This document shows positions 1-9,149 of a stretch of 64,000 nucleotides of DNA, one piece after another (positions within the stretch are counted from its first letter, which is position 1; the number at the start of each line of letters is the position of its first letter). The DNA lies in contig NZ_AWGC01000027.1 in the NCBI RefSeq assembly GCF_000495835.1, forward strand, positions 30,295 to 94,294. The letters are read 5' to 3'. The notes below the pieces were generated by a model, which made no database searches, was not told where the DNA came from, and saw only the letters and a list, made by a program, of their open reading frames with translations. A program made the translations under genes and the position numbers. Source of the stretch: Asticcacaulis sp. AC402. Its GTDB lineage: Bacteria > Pseudomonadota > Alphaproteobacteria > Caulobacterales > Caulobacteraceae.

Positions 1-19
1 GGGGAGCACCAGTCACAAT

Positions 20-49
20 CCGGCCCGGCTACTCAGTTCGCCGGGCCGG
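20..49. repeat. Perfect 10-bp inverted repeat (hairpin)
   Basis: Two perfect complementary 10-base arms (20-29 and 40-49) flank a 10-base loop. No T-run follows on the plus strand, so a rho-independent terminator is possible but not clear. No gene is visible between the window start and 276 apart from this hairpin and the AGAGCG repeat at 79-196. Confidence 0.5.
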
Positions 50-78
50 CATACAAGCTATCATAAATCAGGTGCTCT

Positions 79-196
79 AGAGCGGTATGCGTTTTGATGG
101 AATCAAAACCCCGCTCTAAGTTTTTGTTTTGTCGCGCAATTTATCCGAAAACGGGGATGCCCGTGCGGTGGCGTCCACTTTATCGGACTGCACTCT
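79..196 (+). repeat. AGAGCG hairpin repeat, copy 1
   Basis: First of about nine copies of a roughly 115-bp intergenic repeat. It opens with AGAGCGG, forms a hairpin (GTTTTGAT..ATCAAAAC), continues with a T-rich stretch and GTCGCGCAATT, and closes with ACTTTATCGG..TGCACTCT. Full copies also lie at 47361-47474 and 48914-49015. The hairpin followed by a T-rich stretch resembles a transcription terminator. Confidence 0.85.
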
Positions 197-276
197 GGCC
201 TTGACGTACGCGACCTTTTGTCGGCTCCCGCGAGGTCGTCGACTGTGCGATAGATGCGATCAAATGAGAGACCGTT

Positions 277-780
277 ATGCGTGTGACCGTTGTCGATTCC
301 CCGCCGGAGACGTCGCTCCTGAACGCCTATCACGAGGCCAAGGCCTATACCGATGGCTACAGCCTCGATCTGCCGTTCGAAGTGACCCTGGCTGAGTATG
401 TCGAGGCTTTTTACACCACCTGGCTGTTCAAGCTGGAACGGCTGGTTCTGGCGACGCTGGTGGACAAGCCGTCGAATGATAAACAGGCGGCGGAACTGGC
501 GGCGGGCGAACGAATAATCTTCGCGGCCTGGACCCTGGAGGCGCGCGAAGCCGACCAGATCCTGATGTGTGATTTCCTCTCCAAGACCCGGTCGTGGCTG
601 ATGTGCGACGGCAACCGGATGTGGTTCGGATCGGCCATCGTGCCGAAAGCCGTTCATTCGAACGGCAAAGCCTATCTGGGGATCGGCTTTCACCTGCTGA
701 TCCCATTTCACCGCCTCTATTCGAAAGCTTTGTTACGGGCGGCGGCGCAAAAGCTGATTCGTCTGAACAAAGCCCACTGA
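277..780 (+). CDS. Conserved hypothetical protein, 167 aa
   Basis: The 167-residue product has no signal peptide or clear membrane span. It has an acidic N-terminal half, a central Trp/Cys-containing block (DFLSKTRSWLMCDG) and a C-terminal block rich in aromatic residues that ends basic (FHLLIPFHRLYSKALL). A GAGAG ribosome-binding sequence precedes the ATG by about six bases. I do not recognise the family. Repeats flank it on both sides (79-196 and 794-911), so it is an isolated single-gene unit. Reading-frame length and codon use support a real gene; function is unknown. Confidence 0.6.
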   Translation: MRVTVVDSPPETSLLNAYHEAKAYTDGYSLDLPFEVTLAEYVEAFYTTWLFKLERLVLATLVDKPSNDKQAAELAAGERIIFAAWTLEAREADQILMCDFLSKTRSWLMCDGNRMWFGSAIVPKAVHSNGKAYLGIGFHLLIPFHRLYSKALLRAAAQKLIRLNKAH

Positions 781-793
781 CCTCAGTGTGATG

Positions 794-911
794 AGAGCGC
801 GTTTCGATCCGGTAGAGTCGGATCAGCACTCCAGGTTTTCGTTTTATCGCGCAATTTATCCGAACGCGGGAACGCCCGTGTGGTAGCAACCACTTTATCG
901 AATAGCACTCT
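794..911 (+). repeat. AGAGCG hairpin repeat, degenerate copy 2
   Basis: A diverged copy of the repeat at 79-196: it keeps AGAGCG at the start, the CGCGCAATTTATCCGA block, the GCCCGTG block and CACTTTATCG near the end. Its distal edge touches the TAG stop codon (910-912, minus strand) of the isoaspartyl peptidase gene. Confidence 0.7.
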
Positions 912-1782
912 ACCCTACGGAACCCACGATAGCGTCCTGGTCGTGGGCGCAGGCGGCGCGTTTCATTCCGTCCGTATTAAATGGCATGTGAATGCGGCCT
1001 GAGCGGTCAATAGCGATCAGGCCGCCATCGCCGCCCAACGACGCCACCGCGTCCAAAACACCCTGGCCTGCGGCCTCAAGACTTTGATTGCCATAGCGTA
1101 TCCGAGCGGCAAAATCATGGGCGGCGGCGGTGCGAATGAAGGCTTCACCCCAGCCCGTACAGGAGACCGCCACCTGATCATCCGCCCAGGTACCGCATCC
1201 GATCAGAGGGGTATCTCCGACCCGTCCGGCCCGTTTTCCATAGACGCCGCCCGTGGACGTTGCCGCCGCCAAATGACCCTGTATATCGAGGGCGACTGCC
1301 CCGACCGTCCCGTGCCCTGTGTCCAGATCGCGCTTCAGAAAGCCGTCCGGCTGCGTGCGCCAGGTTTCAGGGTCATCGATTGTCTTTAGCCCGGCTTCCA
1401 GGGCCAGGCGCTCTGCGCCTTGCGCCGTCATCAGGACGTGGTCCGTGCGCTCCATGACCGCGCGCGCGGCCGCTATGGGGGATTCAAATCCCTTCAGGGC
1501 GCAAACTGATCCGGCGCGGCGGGTGTGGCCTTCCATCAAGGCGGCATCCAGTTCGATGAAGCCGGCCGTGTTGGGCGCCGACCCGCGGCCGGCGACAAAC
1601 AGGCCCGAATCTTCCATAGCCTCGCACAGGGCCTGCACGACATCGAGCGCGGTCATCCCCGCCTTCAGCCGGTCTGCGCCATCCCTGACGAGATCATATA
1701 GAAACGCTTCCGCGCGGCTATAGTCGCGGTCGGCATGGACACCGGCGCCACCGTGAATGGCTATCGCCCAGGGTCTGTTCAT
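910..1782 (-). CDS. iaaA: Isoaspartyl peptidase / plant-type L-asparaginase (Ntn hydrolase)
   Basis: A 290-residue member of the type III (plant-type) asparaginase family, which self-cleaves to expose an N-terminal Thr nucleophile. The cleavage motif HGTVGAVALD is present with Thr at about residue 159, and the N-terminus AIAIHGGAG is typical. No signal peptide is seen, so it should act in the cytoplasm. The family hydrolyses beta-aspartyl dipeptides. The start codon overlaps the cyanophycinase stop (ATGA at 1779-1782), so the two are translationally coupled. The likely role is splitting beta-Asp-Arg into Asp and Arg, the last step of cyanophycin breakdown. The family call is firm; the substrate is inferred from the neighbours. 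Confidence 0.9.
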   Translation of the reverse strand: MNRPWAIAIHGGAGVHADRDYSRAEAFLYDLVRDGADRLKAGMTALDVVQALCEAMEDSGLFVAGRGSAPNTAGFIELDAALMEGHTRRAGSVCALKGFESPIAAARAVMERTDHVLMTAQGAERLALEAGLKTIDDPETWRTQPDGFLKRDLDTGHGTVGAVALDIQGHLAAATSTGGVYGKRAGRVGDTPLIGCGTWADDQVAVSCTGWGEAFIRTAAAHDFAARIRYGNQSLEAAGQGVLDAVASLGGDGGLIAIDRSGRIHMPFNTDGMKRAACAHDQDAIVGSVG

Positions 1783-3038
1783 TCTGGCTCCAGCGTTCTA
1801 AAAGTCACCGCGGCCTGCACGATGCTGAAAGCCAAGGCCGAAATACTATAGCGATATTTTCCCGCAGCATCCTTCCCGCCAAAAGCCTGGGTTATGGGCC
1901 TTTCCTCGAACCGATACCGCACCGCAGTTCCGTTATCGCCAAACGTCCAGCGATCAAGACGCCCGGCCTTGGCGTTGTCGACCAAATCGAGCGTCAGCAT
2001 ATCTTCCAGCTTTTGATTGGGCAGGGCTATGCCGCCGCCGGATGCGTGGACATGATCGTAATAGGGCTTTTTGAGCGCGTCTGTTGTTTTAAACGCGGCG
2101 TGTCTGACCTGAAGGGTCTTAAGATCGACCTCGTCGCCCGCACTGATCAGGCCCAGACCCAGGTCTGTAACATGAAATCCAGGTCCTGAACCTTTTTTCG
2201 CTCCACTGGCGTCCAGCAAAGTCACCGTCCCGGGGCCAGCGACGGTGGCGCGGGCGGTTTTCAGATCAACGATCAGAGCGGTATTTTCGTCAATACCAAA
2301 CCCGTGTTTCGGTCCGTCCGTCAAGGTAACCGCCCGCGCCAGGCGGCCCAGGCGGGCCTGACGGTCGAAATGCTGATCAATAACGCCGAAAGGGAAAAAA
2401 TTGGCCCCCCTACCCAGAACCAGTGCCCCGTCATTCATGCTGGACTGATCTGCCGCGTTCCCTACGGGTGTCGTCAACGCGGTGAAACTGTCACCGCTGG
2501 CAATCATGGTTCCGCTCTGGATCGCTGCTCCGGCGCTTGAACCGCCGATAACCGCGCCTTGCTTCAAACGTTCGTGCAGCGCGGCAAGCAGAGGTGTGGC
2601 CTGCCCCTCGGAGGTGTAGAATATTCTGGCCGTGCGCACCTGATCGCCACCGGTTAACCACACCCCGCCGGCCGTGGCGATGATCCTGAGATTATCTGCG
2701 TCAAACCCGCCCTTTTGCCAGTCGCGTTCATCCTCTGACGTGGACGGATCATCGATGACGGCGGCCTTGATCAGGATCACGCGTTCCCTGGCAATACCAT
2801 GCTTTTCCAGAGTCTTGCGCGCACTCTCAAAGGACAGGATTGGCTCGCCGGACGCCGAGACGATGACGGCAATCCGATCGCTTTCCGGATGGGGCAAGGC
2901 GTCAATGAATTTGCCCCAGATTGCGGTGTTGTCGGGTTCCACCGCACCACCGGCAATGACCAGGACGCCTTGGTCCCCGGCCAGAGCCGCGGACGGCATA
3001 AGCCCGACCACGGCTGCAATCACACAAGCGCGAATCAT
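1779..3038 (-). CDS. Exported cyanophycinase (peptidase family S51)
   Basis: A 419-residue protein starting at the ATG at 3036-3038, which overlaps the TGA of the upstream transporter (ATGA). This decides against the longer frame reaching 3134. Residues 1-20 form a signal peptide ending PSAALA, so the enzyme is periplasmic or secreted, as in extracellular CphE-type cyanophycinases. The serine-nucleophile motif GGSSAGA is at residues 165-171 (Ser168). The family motifs DQHFDRQARLGRL and GIDENTALIV are also present. About 100 C-terminal residues extend beyond the cytosolic CphB core. It should release beta-Asp-Arg dipeptides from cyanophycin. Family assignment is strong; extracellular polymer as substrate is inferred. 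Confidence 0.9.
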   Translation of the reverse strand: MIRACVIAAVVGLMPSAALAGDQGVLVIAGGAVEPDNTAIWGKFIDALPHPESDRIAVIVSASGEPILSFESARKTLEKHGIARERVILIKAAVIDDPSTSEDERDWQKGGFDADNLRIIATAGGVWLTGGDQVRTARIFYTSEGQATPLLAALHERLKQGAVIGGSSAGAAIQSGTMIASGDSFTALTTPVGNAADQSSMNDGALVLGRGANFFPFGVIDQHFDRQARLGRLARAVTLTDGPKHGFGIDENTALIVDLKTARATVAGPGTVTLLDASGAKKGSGPGFHVTDLGLGLISAGDEVDLKTLQVRHAAFKTTDALKKPYYDHVHASGGGIALPNQKLEDMLTLDLVDNAKAGRLDRWTFGDNGTAVRYRFEERPITQAFGGKDAAGKYRYSISALAFSIVQAAVTFRTLEPE

Positions 3039-4528
3039 GAATACCCTCCAAAATGGGCGGCCAGAACAAACCCGGTGGCGATGACAAGCAGGCCAAGTGT
3101 CGGTCGCCAGATAAACCCGATCCAGCGCATCCATTCGATCCGCGCCGCCGTCAATGAGCCCAGCAGAGCCGCAGACGCCGGACAGACGATATTGGTCAGG
3201 CCGTCACCCAGTTGAAAGGCCAGAACGGCTGTCTGGCGCGTGACGCCGGTCATATCGGCCAGGGGTGCCATCAATGGCATCGTCAGGGCCGCCTGACCCG
3301 ATCCCGACGCGACAAACAGATTGATCAGAGACTGCAAAAAGAGCATGGCGGTCGCCGAAGCCCAGTCGGGCAGCATCGCGGACACACTGCCCAGACTGTT
3401 CAAAAAGGTATTCAGCACGCTGGGGCTCGTCGGAGCGTCACCCCCCAGGATCAACACGATCCCTTTGGCGATAGCCACCACAATCACCGCCGGGGCCATC
3501 TGGACTGCGCCATCGCGAAAGGCATGGGCCAGACCGTTACCGGTCACCCCTGGTAGTCGAAATGCCAGGGCTACGATCGCCGCAACCAGACCCATCGCGA
3601 AAAACTGCCCGGCGATTTCCGCCAGATAATAGCCCTTGACCGTTACCCCCCACGCGATCCAGCCGATCGCTGCCGCCAGCAGGGACAGGATGATAACATC
3701 CCCCGTTTTCAGCTTTTCCTGAAGGGCTATAGCGGGATCGTTCCGGTCGCGAATGGCGCGATCGCTGTCGTAGCTGATGGAACGTTGCGGCACGGCCTTG
3801 ATGCGCGCGGCATAGCGCCATACCCACACGGCAGCCAGGGCGGTGAACAGGATCCACATCACGATGCGAAAGGACATCCCAGATAACAGAGGCACACCGG
3901 CTATGCCTTGAGCAATGACCAGACTGAACGGGTTCATCCATGAGGTGGCAAAGCCTACCTGTGTGGCTACATAGGTTACCAGAACGGCGGTGACACTGTC
4001 GTAGCCGGCCCGCACCATGGTTGGCGACAGGATTAGCACAAAAACGATCGCCTCCTCTCCCATGCCGAATACGGCGCCCCCCAGGGAAAACAGAATAAAG
4101 ATACCCGCAATCAGGGCCGGATGGGTCGCCTTGGAACGGCTCATCACGCCCTTCAGAGCCCGTTCTATGCTACCTGTATGCATGACCATGCCAAAGGCCC
4201 CGCCGACAATAAGCAGAAAGGCCATCAGGCCTACCGTGGCGCCGTTGCGGTCGCCGGAGACCAGGCCCTCAAACAACAGGTTAAGAAAGCCGACCTCGCC
4301 TCCCGCTCCGAAGACGGGCGCACCGCCCCCTTGCGCGCCGGACACAATGTGAAAACTATCAGGATCAATCATCGCCCGCCCATGACCATGCCCCGAAACG
4401 GGCAGGAGGTTGAACAGGCCTTTTGGGACAAACCACGTGGCTAGATAGGCCATTACGGCGACCGCCAGCATGATCAGTAAGGTATCGGGACCCTTTGATG
4501 CCGGTTTGGGCGATGATTCAGCGCTCAT
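3035..4528 (-). CDS. DcuC/YfcC-family inner-membrane carrier
   Basis: The 497-residue polytopic protein has about twelve hydrophobic segments and a short charged cytoplasmic N-terminus. Features of the C4-dicarboxylate/basic amino acid carrier family (PF03606) include GGAFGMVMHTGSIERAL, GMGEEAIVFVLILSPTMVRAGYD and NLFVASGSGQAALTMPLMAPL. Relatives include YfcC and arginine/ornithine exchangers. It is translationally coupled to cyanophycinase through an ATGA overlap. The context suggests import of beta-Asp-Arg dipeptide, or exchange of Arg or Asp. The 343-base gap upstream holds two nested repeats rather than a gene. Family is confident; substrate is inference. Confidence 0.85.
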   Translation of the reverse strand: MSAESSPKPASKGPDTLLIMLAVAVMAYLATWFVPKGLFNLLPVSGHGHGRAMIDPDSFHIVSGAQGGGAPVFGAGGEVGFLNLLFEGLVSGDRNGATVGLMAFLLIVGGAFGMVMHTGSIERALKGVMSRSKATHPALIAGIFILFSLGGAVFGMGEEAIVFVLILSPTMVRAGYDSVTAVLVTYVATQVGFATSWMNPFSLVIAQGIAGVPLLSGMSFRIVMWILFTALAAVWVWRYAARIKAVPQRSISYDSDRAIRDRNDPAIALQEKLKTGDVIILSLLAAAIGWIAWGVTVKGYYLAEIAGQFFAMGLVAAIVALAFRLPGVTGNGLAHAFRDGAVQMAPAVIVVAIAKGIVLILGGDAPTSPSVLNTFLNSLGSVSAMLPDWASATAMLFLQSLINLFVASGSGQAALTMPLMAPLADMTGVTRQTAVLAFQLGDGLTNIVCPASAALLGSLTAARIEWMRWIGFIWRPTLGLLVIATGFVLAAHFGGYS

Positions 4529-4562
4529 GAACGTTTCCCAGTATTTTTTTCTTGTTCTGTCC

Positions 4563-4825
4563 AGAGCGGGGTTTTGATGGAATCAAAACCCCGCTCTACT
4601 ACCAAGCCTCATAAAGAATGACGCTTGGTCTTCGCTTTTTTTCAGCTCAAGCGCCGCATGGCTCCTCGCAAAAGCTCGGGCGCCCGAAGTACGTTCTCTG
4701 GCGCGCTTGCCAACCCACGATGAGTCAAGATTTTCGCGGGTTGGTATAAGTTTTTGTTTTGTCGCGCAATTTTTCCGAAAACGGGAGCGCCCGTGCGGTG
4801 GCATCCACTTTATCGGATTGCGCTC
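4563..4825 (+). repeat. AGAGCG hairpin repeat, copy 3, split by a MITE
   Basis: The first 37 bases (the AGAGCGGGGTTTT hairpin) lie at 4563-4599 and the remainder (TAAGTTTTTG to CGCTC) at 4747-4825. The foreign 147 bp between them is the MITE-like element at 4600-4746. Joining the two halves restores an ordinary copy. This repeat pair fills the gap between the transporter and the TonB receptor. Confidence 0.9.
4600..4746 (+). mobile_element. MITE-like element, copy 1 (nested in the AGAGCG repeat)
   Basis: The 147-bp element starts TACCAAGCC and ends GGGTTGGTA, which are imperfect 9-bp terminal inverted repeats. Flanking triplets are TAC on the left and TAA on the right, consistent with a 3-bp duplication carrying one change. 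It interrupts a copy of another repeat, direct evidence that it moved. It has no coding capacity. A hairpin lies near each end (CCAAGC..GCTTGG and CCAACCC..GGGTTGG). Confidence 0.85.
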
Positions 4826-4871
4826 GGGTATCACCCCCCTCCCCCGCGGATCGGGAGAGGGGCAATCCGGT

Positions 4872-7800
4872 TCAGAACCGGCGCTTGTAGCGCACGGTCA
4901 CGAAGCGACCGCGGGTGTCGTGGTTGATATGATCGACATTGGCCCCGGACCCCAGAACGCGAGGCGCGTCTTCATCGCTGAGGTTCTGGATATTCAGACC
5001 AAGGGTCGAGTTTTCACCCAGATCGTAGCTCAGATCGGCATCAACAACGAGCCAGGCCTCCACATCGACCACGGCCGTCGTGGGCAAGCCTACCGCCGTC
5101 AGGGTACGCGGGTCAGGATCGTCACGATAAGACGAGGTGTAGTTGGCCGACACGCTGGCGCGCCAGGCCCCGTTACGCCAGCGCAGTTTTGTATTGGTGA
5201 GCCATTGCGGATATTGGTACTCACCCGCCTCATCGACCGGTGCGGCGCCGACCGAGGCCTGACGCTCGAGCGCCATCAGATAGCTGGTGTCGATCGTGAA
5301 AGTGAAGTCACCATAGGAGTCGGTATAGACCTTCTGGCGATAGCTTAGGTCTATCCCACGCGTATGCTGATAGCCCAGATTGCCGATCTGGAAGTGGGCA
5401 TCCGTCACAAAGCCCGTCGCCGAAACCTCGATACCGGCCGTGCCGGTTGGCAAAAGACCCGGGCCTGCCTTGGTAAATTCGCCGTTCAAGGCGCGGCGGA
5501 TGAAGTCATCACGATCAATGCCGACCAGGTTTTCATGACGGATGTCCCAGTAATCGACACCGATCTCAATCCCGGATGTCGGCTTATAAACGGCCCCGAA
5601 GCCATGGGATTCCGCGGTTTCCGCCTCCAGATCGGGATTGCCGACATCTTCGGATAAAAGCGCCTGTCCGGTGGCCGCGGCATTGTTGTTACAGGCCTGA
5701 GGCGTTATGGCGCAACGCACGCGGAAAGATGACAACAAGACCCCTGCGCCGCTTTGGGATAGCGACGGCGCACGGAACGAGGTCGACCAGTTGGCGCGGG
5801 TCACAAGTTGTGTGAACGGCGACCAGCGCACCGCTATCTTCGGATTGAAGTCGGAACCGAAATCGTCATAGCTGTCGTATCTGCCAGCCAGTTGGACATC
5901 CAGCGCATCGGTGAGCGGGAGGTAGATTTCACCAAAAGCCGCCCATTGATTGCGTTCGCCGCGCGCCGAGGTCGAAGAAAAGCCCAGGATGGGTTCGGGA
6001 TTGGTCAGGGTCGCGACGGCGTCGCCTGACGGCGTATCCTTGATCCTTTCGTGACGCAGTTCAGCCCCAAAGGCCCCCTTGACCGTGCGACCGTTCCACT
6101 GGAACAGATCACCGGTGGCTGAGACATCAAACGCCAGCAGGCTCGACAGACCGCGGCGTTCTGCCGTGGTTTCCAGAGTATCCTTCAGCTTCGGGTCCTG
6201 GTTCTTTTGACCGCCAAAGGGATTGTACCAAAGGGTGGTCTTGCCCGCGGCTTCACAGGTGCTGCCGCGATAACTGGCGTCGGGACGGGCGGCATTGACG
6301 CGCCAGCGATCCACCTTGCTGCCGTCTGTACAGAGGTTACCGAGGTTGGCGTCGTAAAATGCCAAAGTGCGATACAGGCCGGAGGTCCCCTTCTGGAGGC
6401 GTTCGTTGCCGCCGACCGTCAGGGCACTTTCCATGGACCAGCCATTGGTGAACTCATGCTTCAGGCCAGATACCATGCGGTAACTTTTTGAGCTGACCTC
6501 AACCGCGCGCGGTTCCAACAGCTTACCCCACATGTAGATCGGGTAGCGATTAAAGCTCGAAAAATTGCTGACTCCCCCCTCTGCCGCGAGATCGGCTTTG
6601 AAACTGGCGGGATAGTTGGGGTTTTGCGGATCGCTCGGAGTCCGGGAGAAATTCGCCGGTGAAGCCGTGCCCTGACTGGTATACTGCTGGTACAAGACGT
6701 CGCTAAACCATGTCGTGCGGTCGTTGATCTTATAGTTGTGGGTAAACAAAAGGCCTTCGGATTTATATTCGTCGTCGGTGGCCGCATAGTCATTGGTATC
6801 GACCGCACAATATTCACCCAGATTGCCAACCGCAAACTTGTCAGCCGGACATCCGCCGTTCTGCGGGGACTCCGTCTGGTCATTGGTCATCAGATAGAGG
6901 TCGTTGAAGCTGGGGTAAAATCCCTGCTGGCTGGGACGGAAGGAATCCTTTGTATAGTTGCGATCGCGGTCATAAAGCCCATTGCGACGATAGATGTCGG
7001 CGACCAGCATGAGATTGTGCTCACCCAGTTTGCCCCCGATAACGCCCGTCACATTCAGACGGCCTTCATCTGTTTTCGCGGTTGAATCGCCATAGGATAC
7101 CGATAACTCAGCGCCCTTGTAATCCTTGCGCAGCACGTAGTTGACAACACCGGCCACGGCATCGGCACCATAGAGGGCCGAGGCACCGTTTGGCAGAATA
7201 TCCACCCGCTCAATAGCCGCCAGAGGGATCGAGTTCGCGTCGATGAAGCCTTCCTGACCCCGCGCAAACGCGGCCACCGACGAGCGGCGATTATTGATCA
7301 GGGTCAAGGTGGCACTGGTCCCCAGACCGCGCAAGGACACGCCGGCCGCGCCGACCGGTGTGGCGCCCGACAAGGGTCCGGCGGTCGAGGTGGAGAAGGT
7401 GCCTGATCCGCCGCCGGTCTGTGGGAGATCGCGCAGAATATCGATGATGGATCCCGCACCCGACTGATCGATCTCATCGCGGGTAATGGTCTTGGCCTGT
7501 ACCGGCCCGTCACTGGGCAGGCCACGAATGCGACTTCCGGTGATGATGATCAACTCGGGGGCTTCTTCCGGGGTTACGACCGCGGAGTCCGTTTCTGCAC
7601 GGGTCACTTTAACAATAGCATACCCGCCCGATGGCGTCGCCCGATAGGTCAGGCCGGTGCCTGCCAGGATAGTCTCAAGGGCCGCCGCCTCAGACGTCGC
7701 CCCACTAACACCCGGGGTGCGCTTGTCCGCCACCAGATCGCCCGAAAAAATCAGGTCCTTGCGCGTCGTCAGGGCGAATTGACGCAATCCGGCGGCCAGA

Positions 7801-7946
7801 TCTCCCGCTTCGATAGTGATGGCCACCGGTGCGACCTGAGCGTTCGCCTGCATGCCCCCCATAAGATGGGAACCTGTTATGGCTGTACCGATCAGTAGAG
7901 CAGCTCTGAGGCCGTTATAGGGTTTGCCTTGTCTTACGCGCGTCAT
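4872..7946 (-). CDS. TonB-dependent outer-membrane receptor with STN signalling domain
   Basis: The 1024-residue protein has a signal peptide (residues 1-36, ending MQANAQ). A secretin/TonB N-terminal (STN) domain follows (about 40-115, with ITIEAGDLAAGLRQFALTTR), then a plug beginning near the TonB-box-like ELIIITGSRI, and a beta-barrel ending in Phe (VRYKRRF). STN domains pass a substrate-bound signal to a FecR-type anti-sigma factor, and fecR and fecI homologues lie immediately upstream. The context suggests it binds cyanophycin fragments or beta-Asp-Arg, but the substrate cannot be read from sequence. The barrel is intact with no frameshift. Confidence 0.9.
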   Translation of the reverse strand: MTRVRQGKPYNGLRAALLIGTAITGSHLMGGMQANAQVAPVAITIEAGDLAAGLRQFALTTRKDLIFSGDLVADKRTPGVSGATSEAAALETILAGTGLTYRATPSGGYAIVKVTRAETDSAVVTPEEAPELIIITGSRIRGLPSDGPVQAKTITRDEIDQSGAGSIIDILRDLPQTGGGSGTFSTSTAGPLSGATPVGAAGVSLRGLGTSATLTLINNRRSSVAAFARGQEGFIDANSIPLAAIERVDILPNGASALYGADAVAGVVNYVLRKDYKGAELSVSYGDSTAKTDEGRLNVTGVIGGKLGEHNLMLVADIYRRNGLYDRDRNYTKDSFRPSQQGFYPSFNDLYLMTNDQTESPQNGGCPADKFAVGNLGEYCAVDTNDYAATDDEYKSEGLLFTHNYKINDRTTWFSDVLYQQYTSQGTASPANFSRTPSDPQNPNYPASFKADLAAEGGVSNFSSFNRYPIYMWGKLLEPRAVEVSSKSYRMVSGLKHEFTNGWSMESALTVGGNERLQKGTSGLYRTLAFYDANLGNLCTDGSKVDRWRVNAARPDASYRGSTCEAAGKTTLWYNPFGGQKNQDPKLKDTLETTAERRGLSSLLAFDVSATGDLFQWNGRTVKGAFGAELRHERIKDTPSGDAVATLTNPEPILGFSSTSARGERNQWAAFGEIYLPLTDALDVQLAGRYDSYDDFGSDFNPKIAVRWSPFTQLVTRANWSTSFRAPSLSQSGAGVLLSSFRVRCAITPQACNNNAAATGQALLSEDVGNPDLEAETAESHGFGAVYKPTSGIEIGVDYWDIRHENLVGIDRDDFIRRALNGEFTKAGPGLLPTGTAGIEVSATGFVTDAHFQIGNLGYQHTRGIDLSYRQKVYTDSYGDFTFTIDTSYLMALERQASVGAAPVDEAGEYQYPQWLTNTKLRWRNGAWRASVSANYTSSYRDDPDPRTLTAVGLPTTAVVDVEAWLVVDADLSYDLGENSTLGLNIQNLSDEDAPRVLGSGANVDHINHDTRGRFVTVRYKRRF

Positions 7947-8126
7947 GAAAGTTATCCCCTTGAAGTTTTTGCGCCTGATGCCGACTGCGGACTGCGAACT
8001 GCGGACCGCTCAGGCAGATTGACGCGAGCGGCGGAAACCTCCTCACCGGCTCTTGACGTTTTTTTTAATATAATGCGACATTGGCATTACATCTTGCAGC
8101 TATGTTGCCGAATGGTCGCAGTCTGG

Positions 8127-9149
8127 TCAGATACCCGGCGCGGCACGCAGTTGCACGGTATCGCCGCCCTGATGGGCGATTTCGACCGGAAAGGCCGCTG
8201 TGACGGCCTCGGCAAAGGCCTCAGGGCGACCCGTCTGAAACACGCCACTGATGCGAATGTCAGCAATGGTCGGATCGATCAGAACAATCTGACGGGTATT
8301 GTAGCGGTTTATTTCCGCCACCGCCTCGGCCAGGGGACGATCTTCCATGACCATAAGTCCGAACCGCCACGCCCCCATGACCTTGATATCGGCCGCCTTG
8401 ACCGCCACCGCACCCGGATGGCCAGGATCGCCCGTCTCAGCCGACTGACCGGGCTTTAGCACAGCCATGGCTCTGGTTTGCGGCGTAGCGGAGGCCGGAC
8501 GTTGCGTATCACCCTGGTAGAAAATCGCAACGCTTCCCTCTTCGAGCAGCACCTGCACTCGTGCACCATCACGACGGACGTCGAATACGGTGCCCAAAGC
8601 CCGCACTTCTTCGGTAGCCGCAAAGACCCGAAAGGGTCGGTGCCGGTCCTTTGCCACCTCAAAACGCACCTGCCCCTCATCGAGCCAGATGCGGCGTTCG
8701 GTGTCGCTATAGTCGATACGCACCCGCGACCGGCTGTTGAGCAGAAGCACACTGCCGTCATCCAGTTTTACGGTGCGCGTTTCGCCGATACGGGTTTCAT
8801 ATACCGGATGGCGCTGGATGAGGGCCGGCGTGATCATCAGGCCGACACCCACAATCACGGCCGCGGCCATACCCCCGAACAGGGCCCGTCGATCCGGCGT
8901 ATGGTTGCGAACACGGTTCAACTGACGTGCTATCAGAGGGTCCGATGACAGCAAGGACAAGGTTTGCATCTGACGCCGCATCGCCTCAGCCTGCTCCGCT
9001 TCGGCGGGGTGTGCGCTGGCCCACTGCTCATAGGCCGAACGGTCGGCCTGCGTGCATTGATCGGACATCAGACGCGCAACCCATGCGGCGGCGTCCTCCG
9101 GTCTGGCGACGGGTTGAGACTTGACATGCGGCCACAGGTATAGAGACAT
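8127..9149 (-). CDS. fecR: FecR-family transmembrane sigma regulator
   Basis: The 340-residue protein has an N-terminal cytoplasmic DUF4880-like domain (DAAAWVARLMSDQ.. at about 19-60), one membrane span (GGMAAAVIVGVGLMITPAL, about residues 95-115), the periplasmic FecR domain (LDDGSVLLLNSRSRV) and a C-terminal DUF4974-like region resembling an STN fold. Its start overlaps the stop of the sigma gene (TGATG around 9149). It should relay ligand occupancy of the STN receptor downstream to the ECF sigma factor. The 180 bases between fecR and the receptor gene probably hold the sigma-dependent promoter. Confidence 0.9.
   Translation of the reverse strand: MSLYLWPHVKSQPVARPEDAAAWVARLMSDQCTQADRSAYEQWASAHPAEAEQAEAMRRQMQTLSLLSSDPLIARQLNRVRNHTPDRRALFGGMAAAVIVGVGLMITPALIQRHPVYETRIGETRTVKLDDGSVLLLNSRSRVRIDYSDTERRIWLDEGQVRFEVAKDRHRPFRVFAATEEVRALGTVFDVRRDGARVQVLLEEGSVAIFYQGDTQRPASATPQTRAMAVLKPGQSAETGDPGHPGAVAVKAADIKVMGAWRFGLMVMEDRPLAEAVAEINRYNTRQIVLIDPTIADIRISGVFQTGRPEAFAEAVTAAFPVEIAHQGGDTVQLRAAPGI

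Noticed and set aside
4583..4834. Short frames that recur in the repeat elements (ending RAGF, or containing SSGGQ/LAKAR)
   Set aside because: They are translations of the AGAGCG repeat and the MITE; the same peptides recur at each copy, so they are not genes.
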